A stretch of DNA of 6,003 bases, taken from contig JAEVZN010000287.1 of NCBI GenBank assembly GCA_023392205.1, positions 1-6,003 of the forward strand, read 5' to 3'. The notes below the pieces were generated by a model, which saw only the letters and a program-made list of their open reading frames with translations, had not been told where the DNA came from and did no database searches. Made by a program: the position numbers and the translations under genes. Below, piece after piece: positions 1-6,003 of this stretch (position 1 is its first letter; each line of letters begins with the position of its first letter). Origin of the DNA: Pseudomonadota bacterium. GTDB lineage: Bacteria > Pseudomonadota > Alphaproteobacteria > Rhizobiales > Xanthobacteraceae.

Positions 1-1
1 A

Positions 2-205
2 TGGACGCGTGCCGAGCTTGCGACGCAGCGCGTGGCCGCGGCCGGTGCGCGGATCGTCCGGCTTGGCGGTCTGCCGTTCATCGTAGTGGCGGCTCCGTCC
101 GCTGCGACGGGCGATTTTGCGCAGAGGCTTTCCGAGCAGGGGGCCTGGTTCACCCTCGATCCGCTGGCGCTGGCGGGTTGTTTCACGTCCGGAGGCGGAC
201 GATGA
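2..205 (+). CDS. 3' end of an unidentified protein gene, truncated by the window start
   Basis: The second forward frame is open from the window edge and gives 67 residues ending at TGA 203-205. The visible part begins [20 protein letters not shown], continues with a hydrophobic stretch ([12 protein letters not shown]), then an amphipathic segment ([11 protein letters not shown]) and [13 protein letters not shown], and ends in a glycine-rich tail. This composition looks like real protein, whereas the overlapping first frame over the same bases is rich in Arg, Cys and Gly, as expected of an out-of-frame reading. The stop overlaps the chemoreceptor start in an ATGA arrangement, which points to one operon with translational coupling. 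I do not recognise the family and assign no function. The hydrophobic stretch is too short to call a membrane helix with confidence. Confidence 0.7.
   Translation, partial: WTRAELATQRVAAAGARIVRLGGLPFIVVAAPSAATGDFAQRLSEQGAWFTLDPLALAGCFTSGGGR
191..195 (+). promoter_or_regulatory. Ribosome binding site that fixes the chemoreceptor start
   Basis: A perfect GGAGG Shine-Dalgarno core lies 6 nt before the ATG at 202. No comparable site can be seen for the in-frame ATG at position 1, which sits at the window edge. This site, together with the upstream gene reading in another frame to 205, supports 202 as the true start. Confidence 0.8.
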
Positions 206-1695
206 CGCCGGTCCGTTCCCTCGACGATTTGCAGCGCATCGTCGCGATTGCACTCAGCATTCTTTCTCTCGTGCATGTGCCGGTGATCGGCCTACTGGCA
301 TGGTCGCGTGATTTCGCCACGCTGCCGGTAACTTTTTTCGCCCTGATCCTGGCTGCTGCTCCGGTGCTCATGCTGGTGCTGCGGCGGCCGCCGACCGCCG
401 TCGGCGCAGCGCTGGCGGTGACGCTGATCGCGCAGACCTCGCTGATGGTGTTCCTGATGAAAGGGCATCCCTGGCAGGTGGAAGCCCATTTCTACTATTT
501 TGCCGTTCTGGCGATGCTGTCCGGCTTCTGCGACCTGCGCATACTTGTGTTTGCCGCGGCGCTGATCGCGGTTCAGCATCTCGGCTTCAATCATCTTTAC
601 CCCGCGGCCCTGTATCCGGGCGGCACCGATCTCGGCCGGGTCGCCCTGCATGCCTTCGTGGTGGTGATCGAAACCATCATGCTGGCCGGTATCGCCTGGA
701 CGATCCGCACGGCCTTCCAGCAGGCCGAGACCGGACGTCAGGCGGCCGTGAGAGCAGCGGCGAAGCTGCAGGACGTGCTCGACGACCGCAGCCGCGAACT
801 GAACGTGACCAGCGACCGTGCGCAGGCGGTCGAGGAGGTCATGCAGGTCTTCGAGAAGGAGATGACGCATTCCATCGCGATCCTGCACGACGCGTCCGAA
901 GTTCTGCGCCGCAATGCCGACAGCCTCGGAGCGGCTTCGGAACGCTCGAATGCGCAGACCGCCACGGCGATAGTCACGGCCGACGATACATCGATGAAGG
1001 TGCGTCGCGCCGCGCAGGCCGGCGACGAACTGGCCATGACCATCACCGAGGTGGAAACCAATGCGGCGCAGTCGCTGCAACTCGCCAATCAGGCCGTGTC
1101 CGAAGCGCAGATGGCGAGTGTAACCATCGATGACCTCGCAGCCGTGGCCGACGAGATCGGCAAGGTCACCGATCTGATCAGTGCGATCGCCAGCCAGACC
1201 AATCTGCTGGCGCTGAATGCGACCATCGAGGCGGCGCGGGCGGGCGATGCCGGACGCGGGTTCGCCGTCGTGGCCCAGGAAGTGAAGGAACTGGCCGGTC
1301 AGACCGGACGCGCCACGCAGGACATCGCGCGGCGGATCACCGCGATCCAGTCGACCACCAGCCGTTCGGTCGAGGCGATCCAGTCGATCGGACGCACCAT
1401 CCGCGAACTGGATTCGTCGCAGACGCGCATCGCCGCCGCCGTACAGCAGCAGGCGATTGCGACGCGCGAGATCGCGGGCAATGTGAATGCCGCCGCCATT
1501 GGCGTGAACCATCTCGCGCAGGCGGTGGCGCAGATCGAACAGGTGTCCGAACAAAGCGCGATGGCGGTCACGCAATTCGGCGATGCCGCGCGCGATGTGA
1601 CCGGTCAGGCGGGCACCATCCGCGCACGCGTCAAGGAATTCACATCCGAGATCCAGAAGCTGGAAACGGCATCGGGCGCGATACGCGTCGCCTGA
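202..1695 (+). CDS. Methyl-accepting chemotaxis protein with six-helix membrane sensor region
   Basis: This is a 497-residue chemoreceptor that should relay a signal to the CheA/CheW kinase complex at the inner membrane. Residues about 10-170 hold five or six hydrophobic segments, with short loops and no large periplasmic domain. Within this region is a pattern with H89-P-W-Q, E94, H96, Q125-H126, N130, D143-L, R146, H150 and E157. From about 175 the protein is a long coiled coil ending in the signalling domain. The conserved hairpin tip is at about 334-365 (N339-A-T-I-E-A-A-R, then [12 protein letters not shown]), which is the best-conserved motif of the MCPsignal family. I see no clear HAMP domain between the last helix and the coil, and no C-terminal NWETF-type CheR-binding pentapeptide. 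The start at 202 is chosen for its GGAGG site and ATGA overlap with the upstream gene; the frame stays open to position 1, but those extra 67 codons do not look like protein. The ligand is unknown. Confidence 0.93.
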   Translation: MTPVRSLDDLQRIVAIALSILSLVHVPVIGLLAWSRDFATLPVTFFALILAAAPVLMLVLRRPPTAVGAALAVTLIAQTSLMVFLMKGHPWQVEAHFYYFAVLAMLSGFCDLRILVFAAALIAVQHLGFNHLYPAALYPGGTDLGRVALHAFVVVIETIMLAGIAWTIRTAFQQAETGRQAAVRAAAKLQDVLDDRSRELNVTSDRAQAVEEVMQVFEKEMTHSIAILHDASEVLRRNADSLGAASERSNAQTATAIVTADDTSMKVRRAAQAGDELAMTITEVETNAAQSLQLANQAVSEAQMASVTIDDLAAVADEIGKVTDLISAIASQTNLLALNATIEAARAGDAGRGFAVVAQEVKELAGQTGRATQDIARRITAIQSTTSRSVEAIQSIGRTIRELDSSQTRIAAAVQQQAIATREIAGNVNAAAIGVNHLAQAVAQIEQVSEQSAMAVTQFGDAARDVTGQAGTIRARVKEFTSEIQKLETASGAIRVA

Positions 1696-1707
1696 CCGGA
1701 AGCGGTC

Positions 1708-1730
1708 GCTGCGGCGAAACAAGCCGCAGC
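1708..1730. terminator. Possible bidirectional terminator hairpin between convergent genes
   Basis: The inverted repeat GCTGCGGC (1708-1715) and GCCGCAGC (1723-1730) is perfect over 8 bp with a 7-nt loop, GAAACAA. It starts 13 nt after the chemoreceptor stop and ends 21 nt before the frmA stop, so it could serve both transcripts. There is only a very short T run on the plus side and none worth naming on the minus side, so intrinsic termination is likely but not certain. The stem may instead protect the mRNA 3' ends. Confidence 0.55.
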
Positions 1731-1751
1731 TTCACGTGCGCTGCAATTCGC

Positions 1752-2879
1752 TCAGTAGACGACCACGCTCCGGATGCTCTCGCCCTTGTGCATCAGTTCG
1801 AAGCCCTTGTTGATGTCCGACAAGGGCAGGATATGCGTGATCATCGGATCGATCTGGATCTTCTTGTCCATATACCAGTCGACGATCCGCGGCACGTCGG
1901 TGCGGCCCCTGGCGCCGCCGAAAGCCGAGCCTTTCCAGACCCGGCCGGTGACAAGCTGGAACGGCCGCGTCGAGATTTCCGCACCCGCAGGAGCGACGCC
2001 GATCACCACCGAGACGCCCCAGCCGCGATGGCAGGCTTCCAGCGCCTGCCGCATCACCGTGACATTGCCGGTGCAGTCGAAGGTATAATCCGCGCCGCCG
2101 ATCTGGTCGGCCGGGGTCTTGGTCATGTCGACCAGATAGGGCACGAGGTCCTTGCCGATCTCCTTCGGATTGACGAAATGCGTCATGCCGAAGCGCTCGC
2201 CCCATGCCTTGCGGTCGTTGTTGATATCGACGCCGATGATCATGTCGGCGCCGGCAAGCTTCAGGCCCTGGATCACATTCAGCCCGATGCCGCCGAGTCC
2301 GAACACGATCGCCTTGGCGCCGATCTCGACGCCGGCCGTATTGAACACCGCGCCAATGCCGGTGGTGACGCCGCAACCGATGTAGCAGATCTTGTCGAAG
2401 GGCGCGTCCTCGCGGACTTTCGCCACCGCGATCTCCGGCAGCACGGTATAATTCGCGAAGGTCGAGCAGCCCATATAGTGATAGAGCGGCTTGCCATCGA
2501 GCGAGAAGCGCGAGGTGCCGTCGGGCATCAGGCCTTTGCCTTGAGTGGCGCGGATCGCGGTGCAGAGGTTGGTCTTGCGCGACAGGCAGGACGGACATTG
2601 CCGGCATTCCGGCGTGTAGAGCGGGATGACGTGGTCGCCCTTTTTCACGCTCGTGACGCCGGGGCCGACATCGACCACCACGCCCGCGCCCTCGTGACCG
2701 AGAATGGCAGGGAAGATGCCTTCCGGATCGTCGCCGGACAGCGTGAAGTCGTCGGTATGGCAGATGCCGGTGGCCTTGATTTCGACCAGCACTTCTCCGG
2801 CTTTGGGGCCTTCGAGCTGCACCGTCATGATTTCGAGCGGCTTGCCTGCCGCGACTGCCACCGCTGCCTTGACGTCCAT
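1752..2879 (-). CDS. frmA: S-(hydroxymethyl)glutathione dehydrogenase (class III alcohol dehydrogenase, formaldehyde detoxification)
   Basis: This 375-residue cytosolic enzyme belongs to the zinc-dependent medium-chain dehydrogenases. The family oxidises S-hydroxymethylglutathione, formed spontaneously from formaldehyde and glutathione, to S-formylglutathione with NAD+; it can also act as an S-nitrosoglutathione reductase. Catalytic zinc ligands C40 (in GICHTDD), H62 (in GHEGAG) and C169 (in GCG) are present, as are all four structural zinc cysteines C92, C95, C98 and C106. The nucleotide fold shows GLGGIG at 194-199 and D218 for the NAD ribose. The class III hallmarks are the DPEG segment at 51-54 and the arginine R110 before [14 protein letters not shown]. 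The length is full for the family. The ATG at 2877-2879 has an AGGAG site (2889-2893) 9 nt upstream. The usual partner, S-formylglutathione hydrolase (fghA), is not in this window, and the gene is convergent with its downstream neighbour, so it appears to be transcribed alone here. Confidence 0.96.
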   Translation of the reverse strand: MDVKAAVAVAAGKPLEIMTVQLEGPKAGEVLVEIKATGICHTDDFTLSGDDPEGIFPAILGHEGAGVVVDVGPGVTSVKKGDHVIPLYTPECRQCPSCLSRKTNLCTAIRATQGKGLMPDGTSRFSLDGKPLYHYMGCSTFANYTVLPEIAVAKVREDAPFDKICYIGCGVTTGIGAVFNTAGVEIGAKAIVFGLGGIGLNVIQGLKLAGADMIIGVDINNDRKAWGERFGMTHFVNPKEIGKDLVPYLVDMTKTPADQIGGADYTFDCTGNVTVMRQALEACHRGWGVSVVIGVAPAGAEISTRPFQLVTGRVWKGSAFGGARGRTDVPRIVDWYMDKKIQIDPMITHILPLSDINKGFELMHKGESIRSVVVY

Positions 2880-3014
2880 TGTCCCGATCTCCTGCGATTT
2901 GGGCCGCCCCGGGCGGGCGGTTCATTCCTGCCTGTCATGCACCGATTGCAACGCACCGCGCAATGACATTGCCGCAACGATCCGTTAGAGACGGCGGCCC
3001 TGCTGGAACGTGCC
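2880..3014. promoter_or_regulatory. Divergent intergenic region between frmA and the EamA-type transporter
   Basis: This 135-bp gap must hold the promoter for frmA (minus) and probably that for the transporter (plus). I could not find a convincing sigma-70 -35/-10 pair on either strand. It contains the frmA ribosome binding site at 2889-2893, a GC-rich 6-bp inverted repeat (CCGCCC at 2904-2909 with GGGCGG at 2915-2920) just upstream of that site, and a set of short ATTGC/GCAAT copies at 2945-2949, 2960-2964 and 2968-2972 that could form an operator but may be chance. Confidence 0.45.
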
Positions 3015-3908
3015 GTGAAACCTTCTGCCCTGGACCTTGCGGTGCGCGCGGCGCCGCTGACCTTCGTGTTCTTCTGGAGCACGGGATTCATCGCCGCCAA
3101 ATTCGGGCTGCCCTATGCGGAGCCGTTCACGTTTCTGACGCTGCGGATGGCTCTTGTCGTCGGCATATTGGCGGTCGTGGTCATGTTGCTGCGGCCGCGC
3201 CGGCTGACTGGCGCCGAGACGCTGCACAGCCTGACCGCCGGATTTCTGGTCCATACGCTGTATCTCGGTGGGGTCTTCGTGGCGCTGGCCAACGGGGTGC
3301 CGGCGGGGATTTCGGCACTCATTCCCGGATTGCAGCCGGTCGTGACCTCGACCATTGCCAGCCGCTGGCTCGGCGAGCGGGTGACGCGGCTGCAATGGCT
3401 CGGTCTGGTGCTCGGCGTGGTCGGGGTTGCGATGGTGCTCAACGATCGCAATATCGCGCTGTCCGGAACGGCACTTGGCTGGACCGGCAGCGCCTTGTCG
3501 CTACTCGGTATCTCGCTCGGCACGCTCTATCAGCGGCGGTATTGCGGCGGCATCGACTGGCGGTCCGGCAATCTCATTCAATATGCGGGGTCGGTCACCG
3601 TGTTTGCGATTGCGGCGATGCTCTACGAAACATCGGCCGTCGACTGGACCTGGCAATTCGGCTTCGCGCTGTTCTGGTCGGCCGTCATTTTGTCGGTGCT
3701 GACCATCGCGTTGATGTATTGGCTGATCCGCCGCATCTCCGCTGCACGCCTGGCAAGCCTGTTCTATCTGGTCCCCGGCGTCACCGCCGTGATCGCCTGG
3801 CTGATGTTCGAAGAGACGCTGAACATGCTGGCGATTGCGGGCATGGCGGTCTGCGCGGTCGCGGTGTTTCTGGTCAGTGCGCGGCGCAACGTGGCCGTCA
3901 GTTCTTGA
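3015..3908 (+). CDS. EamA/DMT-superfamily inner-membrane transporter, substrate unknown
   Basis: This is a 297-residue, very hydrophobic protein with about ten predicted membrane helices arranged as two EamA repeats (about 12-142 and 152-288). The first repeat shows the family patterns FWSTGFIAAK at 20-29, GISALIPGLQPVV at 98-110 and WLGERVTRLQWLGLVLGVVG at 118-137. The second repeat has the matching LFYLVPGVTAVIAWLMFEE at 249-267. Members of this family mostly export amino acids, metabolites or drugs; nothing in the sequence fixes the substrate. The start is a GTG with only a weak site upstream (TGGAA, 3004-3008). The frame is closed by TGA at 2964-2966, and the next in-frame ATG (3147) would remove the first helix, so GTG 3015 is preferred. 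The 3' end overlaps that of the photolyase by 11 bp. Its partner in the divergent arrangement is frmA, but a functional link is not shown. Confidence 0.9.
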   Translation: MKPSALDLAVRAAPLTFVFFWSTGFIAAKFGLPYAEPFTFLTLRMALVVGILAVVVMLLRPRRLTGAETLHSLTAGFLVHTLYLGGVFVALANGVPAGISALIPGLQPVVTSTIASRWLGERVTRLQWLGLVLGVVGVAMVLNDRNIALSGTALGWTGSALSLLGISLGTLYQRRYCGGIDWRSGNLIQYAGSVTVFAIAAMLYETSAVDWTWQFGFALFWSAVILSVLTIALMYWLIRRISAARLASLFYLVPGVTAVIAWLMFEETLNMLAIAGMAVCAVAVFLVSARRNVAVSS

Positions 3909-5334
3909 TCCGGTCGAAGGCGGCCAGCGCGCGTTTTCGCGCGGTGTCGTGATCGACGATGGGGTGCGGGTAATCCGTGCCGAGTTTCACGCCCGCATCG
4001 GCCAGTTGCTGGTCCGTTGCCATCCACGGCTTGTGAATGACGGCGTTTGGCAATCCGGCCAGTTCGGGCACCCAGCGCCGTACATACACGCCATCCGGAT
4101 CGAATTTCTCGCCCTGCAGGAATGGATTGAAGACACGGAAATAGGGCGCGGCATCGGCTCCCGATCCCGCCACCCATTGCCAGCTTGCGGTGTTGTTGGC
4201 CGGATCGGCATCCACCAGCGTATCCCAGAACCAGTCTTCGCCAATGCGCCAGTCGATCAGCAGATGCTTGATCAGGAACGACGCCACCACCATGCGCACG
4301 CGGTTATGCATCCAGCCGGTATGCCAGAGTTCGCGCAAGCCCGAATCCACAAGCGGATAGCCGGTGCGGCCGGTCTGCCAGGCTTTCAGCGCCCCATCGT
4401 CGCTTTGCCAGGGAAATGCATCGAAGCGCGATTGCAGGTTCTTGTGCTGCAGATCGGGGAAATGATGCAGCAGATGGTAGGAGAATTCGCGCCAGCCGAG
4501 TTCGCTCAGAAACTTCGCGACATCGCGCGACGGTGCGCCGCTATCCGCCGCGAAGCGTGCGGCCAGAAAAACTTCCGCCGGGCTGATCTCGCCAAAGCGC
4601 AGGTAGGGCGAGAGCCGGGAGGTGGCGGGCTTGTCGGGGCGGTCGCGATCATTCGCATAGCCCTGGATATGGTCGAGGAAGTTGGCCAGCCGCTCGCGCG
4701 CAGCCGCTTCGCCCGGTGTCCAGCTTTCGCGTAATCCGCCGGCCCAGTCGGGATGCGTGGGTTCGAGCTTCCAGCTCTCCAGGCCGTCGCTCGCAACACC
4801 CGAAGGCGGGGGCGGCAGCTTGCGTGGCGCCGGCAGCGGGGTGTGTGGATCGCCTTGCGCCAGCACGCGCTTCCAGAATGGCGTGAAGACGCGCACCGGC
4901 CCGCCATCCTGCGTTTTGATCCGCGCGGGTTCGGCGAGCAAATTGCCCGGAAACGTGCCGCCTGTAATTTTCGTCTTGCGCAAGGCCGCGATCACCGCAT
5001 CGTCCACGGCCATGCCCGGTCGGTCATAGCGCCGGTTCCAGTAGACATGCGTCGCGCCCGTCTCTGCGGTGAGCGCGGGAATGACCGTCTCGGCCTTGCC
5101 GCGACGAAGGATGAGGTGCTGCCCCAGTTTGCGCAGCGACGCATCGAGCGCGCGAAGCGATTGTGCCAGCCACCAGCGCGACGCGCCGCCATGCGCCCGC
5201 ATGCCGGTGCTTTCTTCATCGAGCAGATAGACGCAGACCAGCTTCGCGTCGCGGCGCGTTGCGGCCGTCAGCGCAGCATGATCCGCAAGGCGCAGATCGT
5301 CGCGAAACCAGACGAGGGTCGGCGCGTCAGCCAT
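3898..5334 (-). CDS. phrB: Deoxyribodipyrimidine photolyase (class I CPD photolyase)
   Basis: This 478-residue flavoprotein should split UV-induced cyclobutane pyrimidine dimers in DNA using light. The N-terminal antenna-binding Rossmann-like domain starts with LVWFRDDLRLADH (7-19). A proline-rich linker lies at about 168-177, and the FAD-binding helical domain runs from about 220. Visible FAD-domain motifs include SRLSPYLRFGEISP (239-252), E278 in LGWREF, TGYPLVDSGLRELW (324-337) and GWMHNRVRM (340-348). The electron-transfer tryptophans W309, W362 and W385 align with E. coli W306, W359 and W382. The N380-N381 pair before W385 carries the asparagine expected near flavin N5 in photolyases (Asp in plant cryptochromes). 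The antenna cofactor, folate or deazaflavin, cannot be read from sequence alone. The ATG lies in an 8-nt overlap with the thioesterase stop (ATGGCTGA), with a GGAAG site 5 nt upstream inside the thioesterase gene, so the two are probably coupled. Confidence 0.95.
   Translation of the reverse strand: MADAPTLVWFRDDLRLADHAALTAATRRDAKLVCVYLLDEESTGMRAHGGASRWWLAQSLRALDASLRKLGQHLILRRGKAETVIPALTAETGATHVYWNRRYDRPGMAVDDAVIAALRKTKITGGTFPGNLLAEPARIKTQDGGPVRVFTPFWKRVLAQGDPHTPLPAPRKLPPPPSGVASDGLESWKLEPTHPDWAGGLRESWTPGEAAARERLANFLDHIQGYANDRDRPDKPATSRLSPYLRFGEISPAEVFLAARFAADSGAPSRDVAKFLSELGWREFSYHLLHHFPDLQHKNLQSRFDAFPWQSDDGALKAWQTGRTGYPLVDSGLRELWHTGWMHNRVRMVVASFLIKHLLIDWRIGEDWFWDTLVDADPANNTASWQWVAGSGADAAPYFRVFNPFLQGEKFDPDGVYVRRWVPELAGLPNAVIHKPWMATDQQLADAGVKLGTDYPHPIVDHDTARKRALAAFDRIKN
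3928..3943. repeat. Perfect CGCGCG-TTTT-CGCGCG hairpin just beyond the transporter stop
   Basis: A 6-bp perfect stem with a four-base loop lies 20 nt after the transporter stop at 3908 and inside the C-terminal codons of the photolyase (residues near T464-A469, TARKRA). It could act as a 3' stem for the transporter mRNA where no intergenic terminator is possible. There is no T run after it, and a CG-rich stem of this size can arise by chance in GC-rich coding DNA. Confidence 0.3.
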
Positions 5335-5734
5335 TATTGCTTCCGAAGTGGCCGGCGATCACGAGTTGCGTCTGCGTGACGATGGCCGCGAGCTTGCCGT
5401 CGCCGCGTGTGATGCGGGTCTGCCAGACCATGGTGGTGCGTCCGCGATGCAGCGGCGTGCATTCGGCAGTCACGACGTCGCCAACCGCCACGGCGGCGAA
5501 GAAATTTGTCTTGCTCTCGATGGTCGCCGTGGTCGCGCCTTCGGGCAGATTGACAATGGTGGCCGCGCCGCCGAGATCGTCGGCGAGTGCCATCACCGCG
5601 CCGCCATGCATGTTGCCGTTGCGGTTGCCGAGTTCGGGCCGCACCGTCAGTTCGGCGGCGATGCGGTCCTTGCCGTAATGCGTGACGACGATACCGAGTG
5701 TCTGTGCGAAGGGTGGTGGCTGATCCTGGCGCAT
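5327..5734 (-). CDS. PaaI-family hotdog-fold thioesterase
   Basis: This 135-residue protein matches the PaaI/4HBT type of acyl-CoA thioesterases, which form oligomers in the cytosol and hydrolyse CoA thioesters, often of aromatic or medium-chain acids. The diagnostic motif is NGNMHGGAVMALADDLGG at 39-56, with H43, the GG pair and an acidic residue (D52 or D53) on the central helix. It is followed by ESKTNFFAAVAVGDVVTAE (73-91), LHRGRTTMVWQTRI (95-108) and a C-terminal strand GKLAAIVTQTQLV (113-125), as in the family. The ATG at 5732-5734 gives the usual hotdog length and has a weak AGGT site 9 nt upstream. The frame is open to a GTG at 5804-5806, preceded by AAAAGG, which would add 24 residues; that longer start is less likely but possible. 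The stop overlaps the photolyase ATG by 8 nt. The substrate is unknown. Confidence 0.88.
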   Translation of the reverse strand: MRQDQPPPFAQTLGIVVTHYGKDRIAAELTVRPELGNRNGNMHGGAVMALADDLGGAATIVNLPEGATTATIESKTNFFAAVAVGDVVTAECTPLHRGRTTMVWQTRITRGDGKLAAIVTQTQLVIAGHFGSNNG

Positions 5735-5870
5735 GGCGATGACCTGTCGGGCGACAATGGCTGTCGCTTGCCACAAACGGCCGTGACATGAAAGGTGAGG
5801 GGCCACGAAACCTTTTCCACGCAGGGGCGTAACTCTTTCGCCAGCCGGCTGCCGAAAGTCGTTGCAGCCC

Positions 5871-5895
5871 GACGCAATCGACGCCGCGAGGTTCC
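5871..5895 (-). promoter_or_regulatory. Possible EcfG-type (general stress response) promoter for the thioesterase-photolyase pair
   Basis: Read on the minus strand, GGAAC (5891-5895) is followed after 16 nt by CGTC (5871-5874). Alphaproteobacterial EcfG sigma factors are known to recognise GGAAC with CGTT about 16-17 nt later, so this differs from consensus at one base. It faces the thioesterase and photolyase and lies 64 nt before the GTG or 136 nt before the preferred ATG. The -35 part overlaps the leader of the divergent DUF2177 gene. This rests on pattern matching only. Confidence 0.35.
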
Positions 5896-5898
5896 GTT

Positions 5899-6003
5899 AT
5901 GAAGCGCTATGTCATCCTTTATCTGGCCACGCTGGTCGTCATGCTGCCGCTCGACTTCCTGTTCCTCGGCGTGCTGGCCAAGGACTTCTTCAAGGCACAG
6001 GTC
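5899..6003 (+). CDS. DUF2177-type membrane protein, N-terminal part only
   Basis: The first 35 codons of a gene cut by the window edge. The sequence MKRYVILYLATLVVMLPLDF is a membrane helix with an internal aspartate, followed by LFLGVLAKDFFKAQV. This matches my recollection of the start of DUF2177 family proteins (small multi-helix inner-membrane proteins, function unknown), in which a hydrophobic first helix with an LD motif leads into LG-x-x-AK-x-F. The ATG at 5899 has GAGG (5888-5891) 7 nt upstream, a normal ribosome binding site. It is divergent from the thioesterase gene. The family call is from memory of the N-terminus alone; the rest of the protein is outside the window. Confidence 0.75.
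   Translation, partial: MKRYVILYLATLVVMLPLDFLFLGVLAKDFFKAQV

Noticed and set aside
292..1722. A 476-codon open frame on the minus strand, opposite the chemoreceptor
   Set aside because: Its translation is rich in Arg, His, Gly and Asp with no recognisable motif, as expected of an antisense frame under strong GC-rich codon bias; the plus strand clearly encodes an MCP.
1732..2925. A longer minus-strand open frame in another phase over frmA
   Set aside because: Low-complexity Arg/Gly/His-rich translation, no motifs, and it overlaps the whole of a well-supported enzyme gene.
1788..2966. A 392-codon open frame on the plus strand, opposite frmA
   Set aside because: It mirrors the conserved frmA codons and has a His/Arg/Ala/Asp-rich composition without domains. 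frmA has all its zinc and NAD residues, so the opposite frame is a shadow.
3005..3009. GGAAC on the plus strand as an EcfG -35 box near the transporter start
   Set aside because: No CGTT-like box follows at 16-17 nt, and the position lies just before the start codon, so a promoter here would begin transcription inside the gene.
2879..3952. A 357-codon plus-strand frame over the EamA transporter
   Set aside because: It is out of phase with the ten-helix transporter reading, is Arg/Ala-rich and lacks membrane helices; the transporter frame has clear family motifs.
3835..4734. A 299-codon plus-strand frame opposite the photolyase
   Set aside because: Antisense shadow of a complete photolyase gene with intact FAD and tryptophan-triad residues.
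5735..5806. A 24-residue N-terminal extension of the thioesterase from a GTG at 5806
   Set aside because: The extension does not resemble hotdog-fold sequence and the ATG at 5734 gives the usual family length. It is kept as an alternative because the GTG has a purine-rich AAAAGG upstream.
1..6003. CRISPR arrays, tRNA/rRNA genes, insertion sequences, integrases or attachment sites
   Set aside because: No repeated spacer pattern, transposase-like protein or RNA-gene signature was seen. Reading was by eye, so a formal tRNA and repeat scan would settle it.

Overview
The window looks like ordinary chromosome from an alphaproteobacterium. It is GC-rich (roughly 60% or more by eye), tightly packed, and has six genes or gene fragments with short gaps. 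The gene families, a glutathione-dependent formaldehyde dehydrogenase, a soluble-type PaaI thioesterase next to a class I photolyase, and a DUF2177 membrane protein, would fit the Bradyrhizobium/Rhodopseudomonas/Afipia group of the Hyphomicrobiales. That placement is an inference from gene content and style, not a measured result. No transposase, integrase, phage gene, tRNA, rRNA or CRISPR array was seen.

Layout: (1) positions 2-205, plus strand, hold the 3' end of an unidentified gene. Its stop overlaps the start of (2) a membrane-anchored methyl-accepting chemotaxis protein at 202-1695, plus. (3) A short gap with an 8-bp hairpin separates this from the convergent frmA (1752-2879, minus). 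(4) A 135-bp divergent intergenic region (2880-3014) lies between frmA and an EamA/DMT-family transporter (3015-3908, plus). (5) The transporter's 3' end overlaps by 11 bp the 3' end of a convergent deoxyribodipyrimidine photolyase (3898-5334, minus). (6) The photolyase start overlaps by 8 bp the stop of a PaaI-type thioesterase (5327-5734, minus), so the two look like a translationally coupled pair. (7) A 164-bp gap (counted from the preferred thioesterase start) leads to a DUF2177-type membrane protein (from 5899, plus) cut by the window edge. The gap carries a possible EcfG-type stress promoter pointing toward the thioesterase-photolyase pair.

The genes do not form one pathway. The themes are environmental sensing (MCP), formaldehyde detoxification (FrmA), small-molecule export (EamA protein) and repair of UV damage (photolyase). 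I found no evidence of a new multi-gene system. The points most worth a second look are the six-helix, histidine-containing sensor region of the MCP, the possible general-stress promoter in front of the photolyase pair, and the MCP start site, which a longest-ORF rule would place wrongly.
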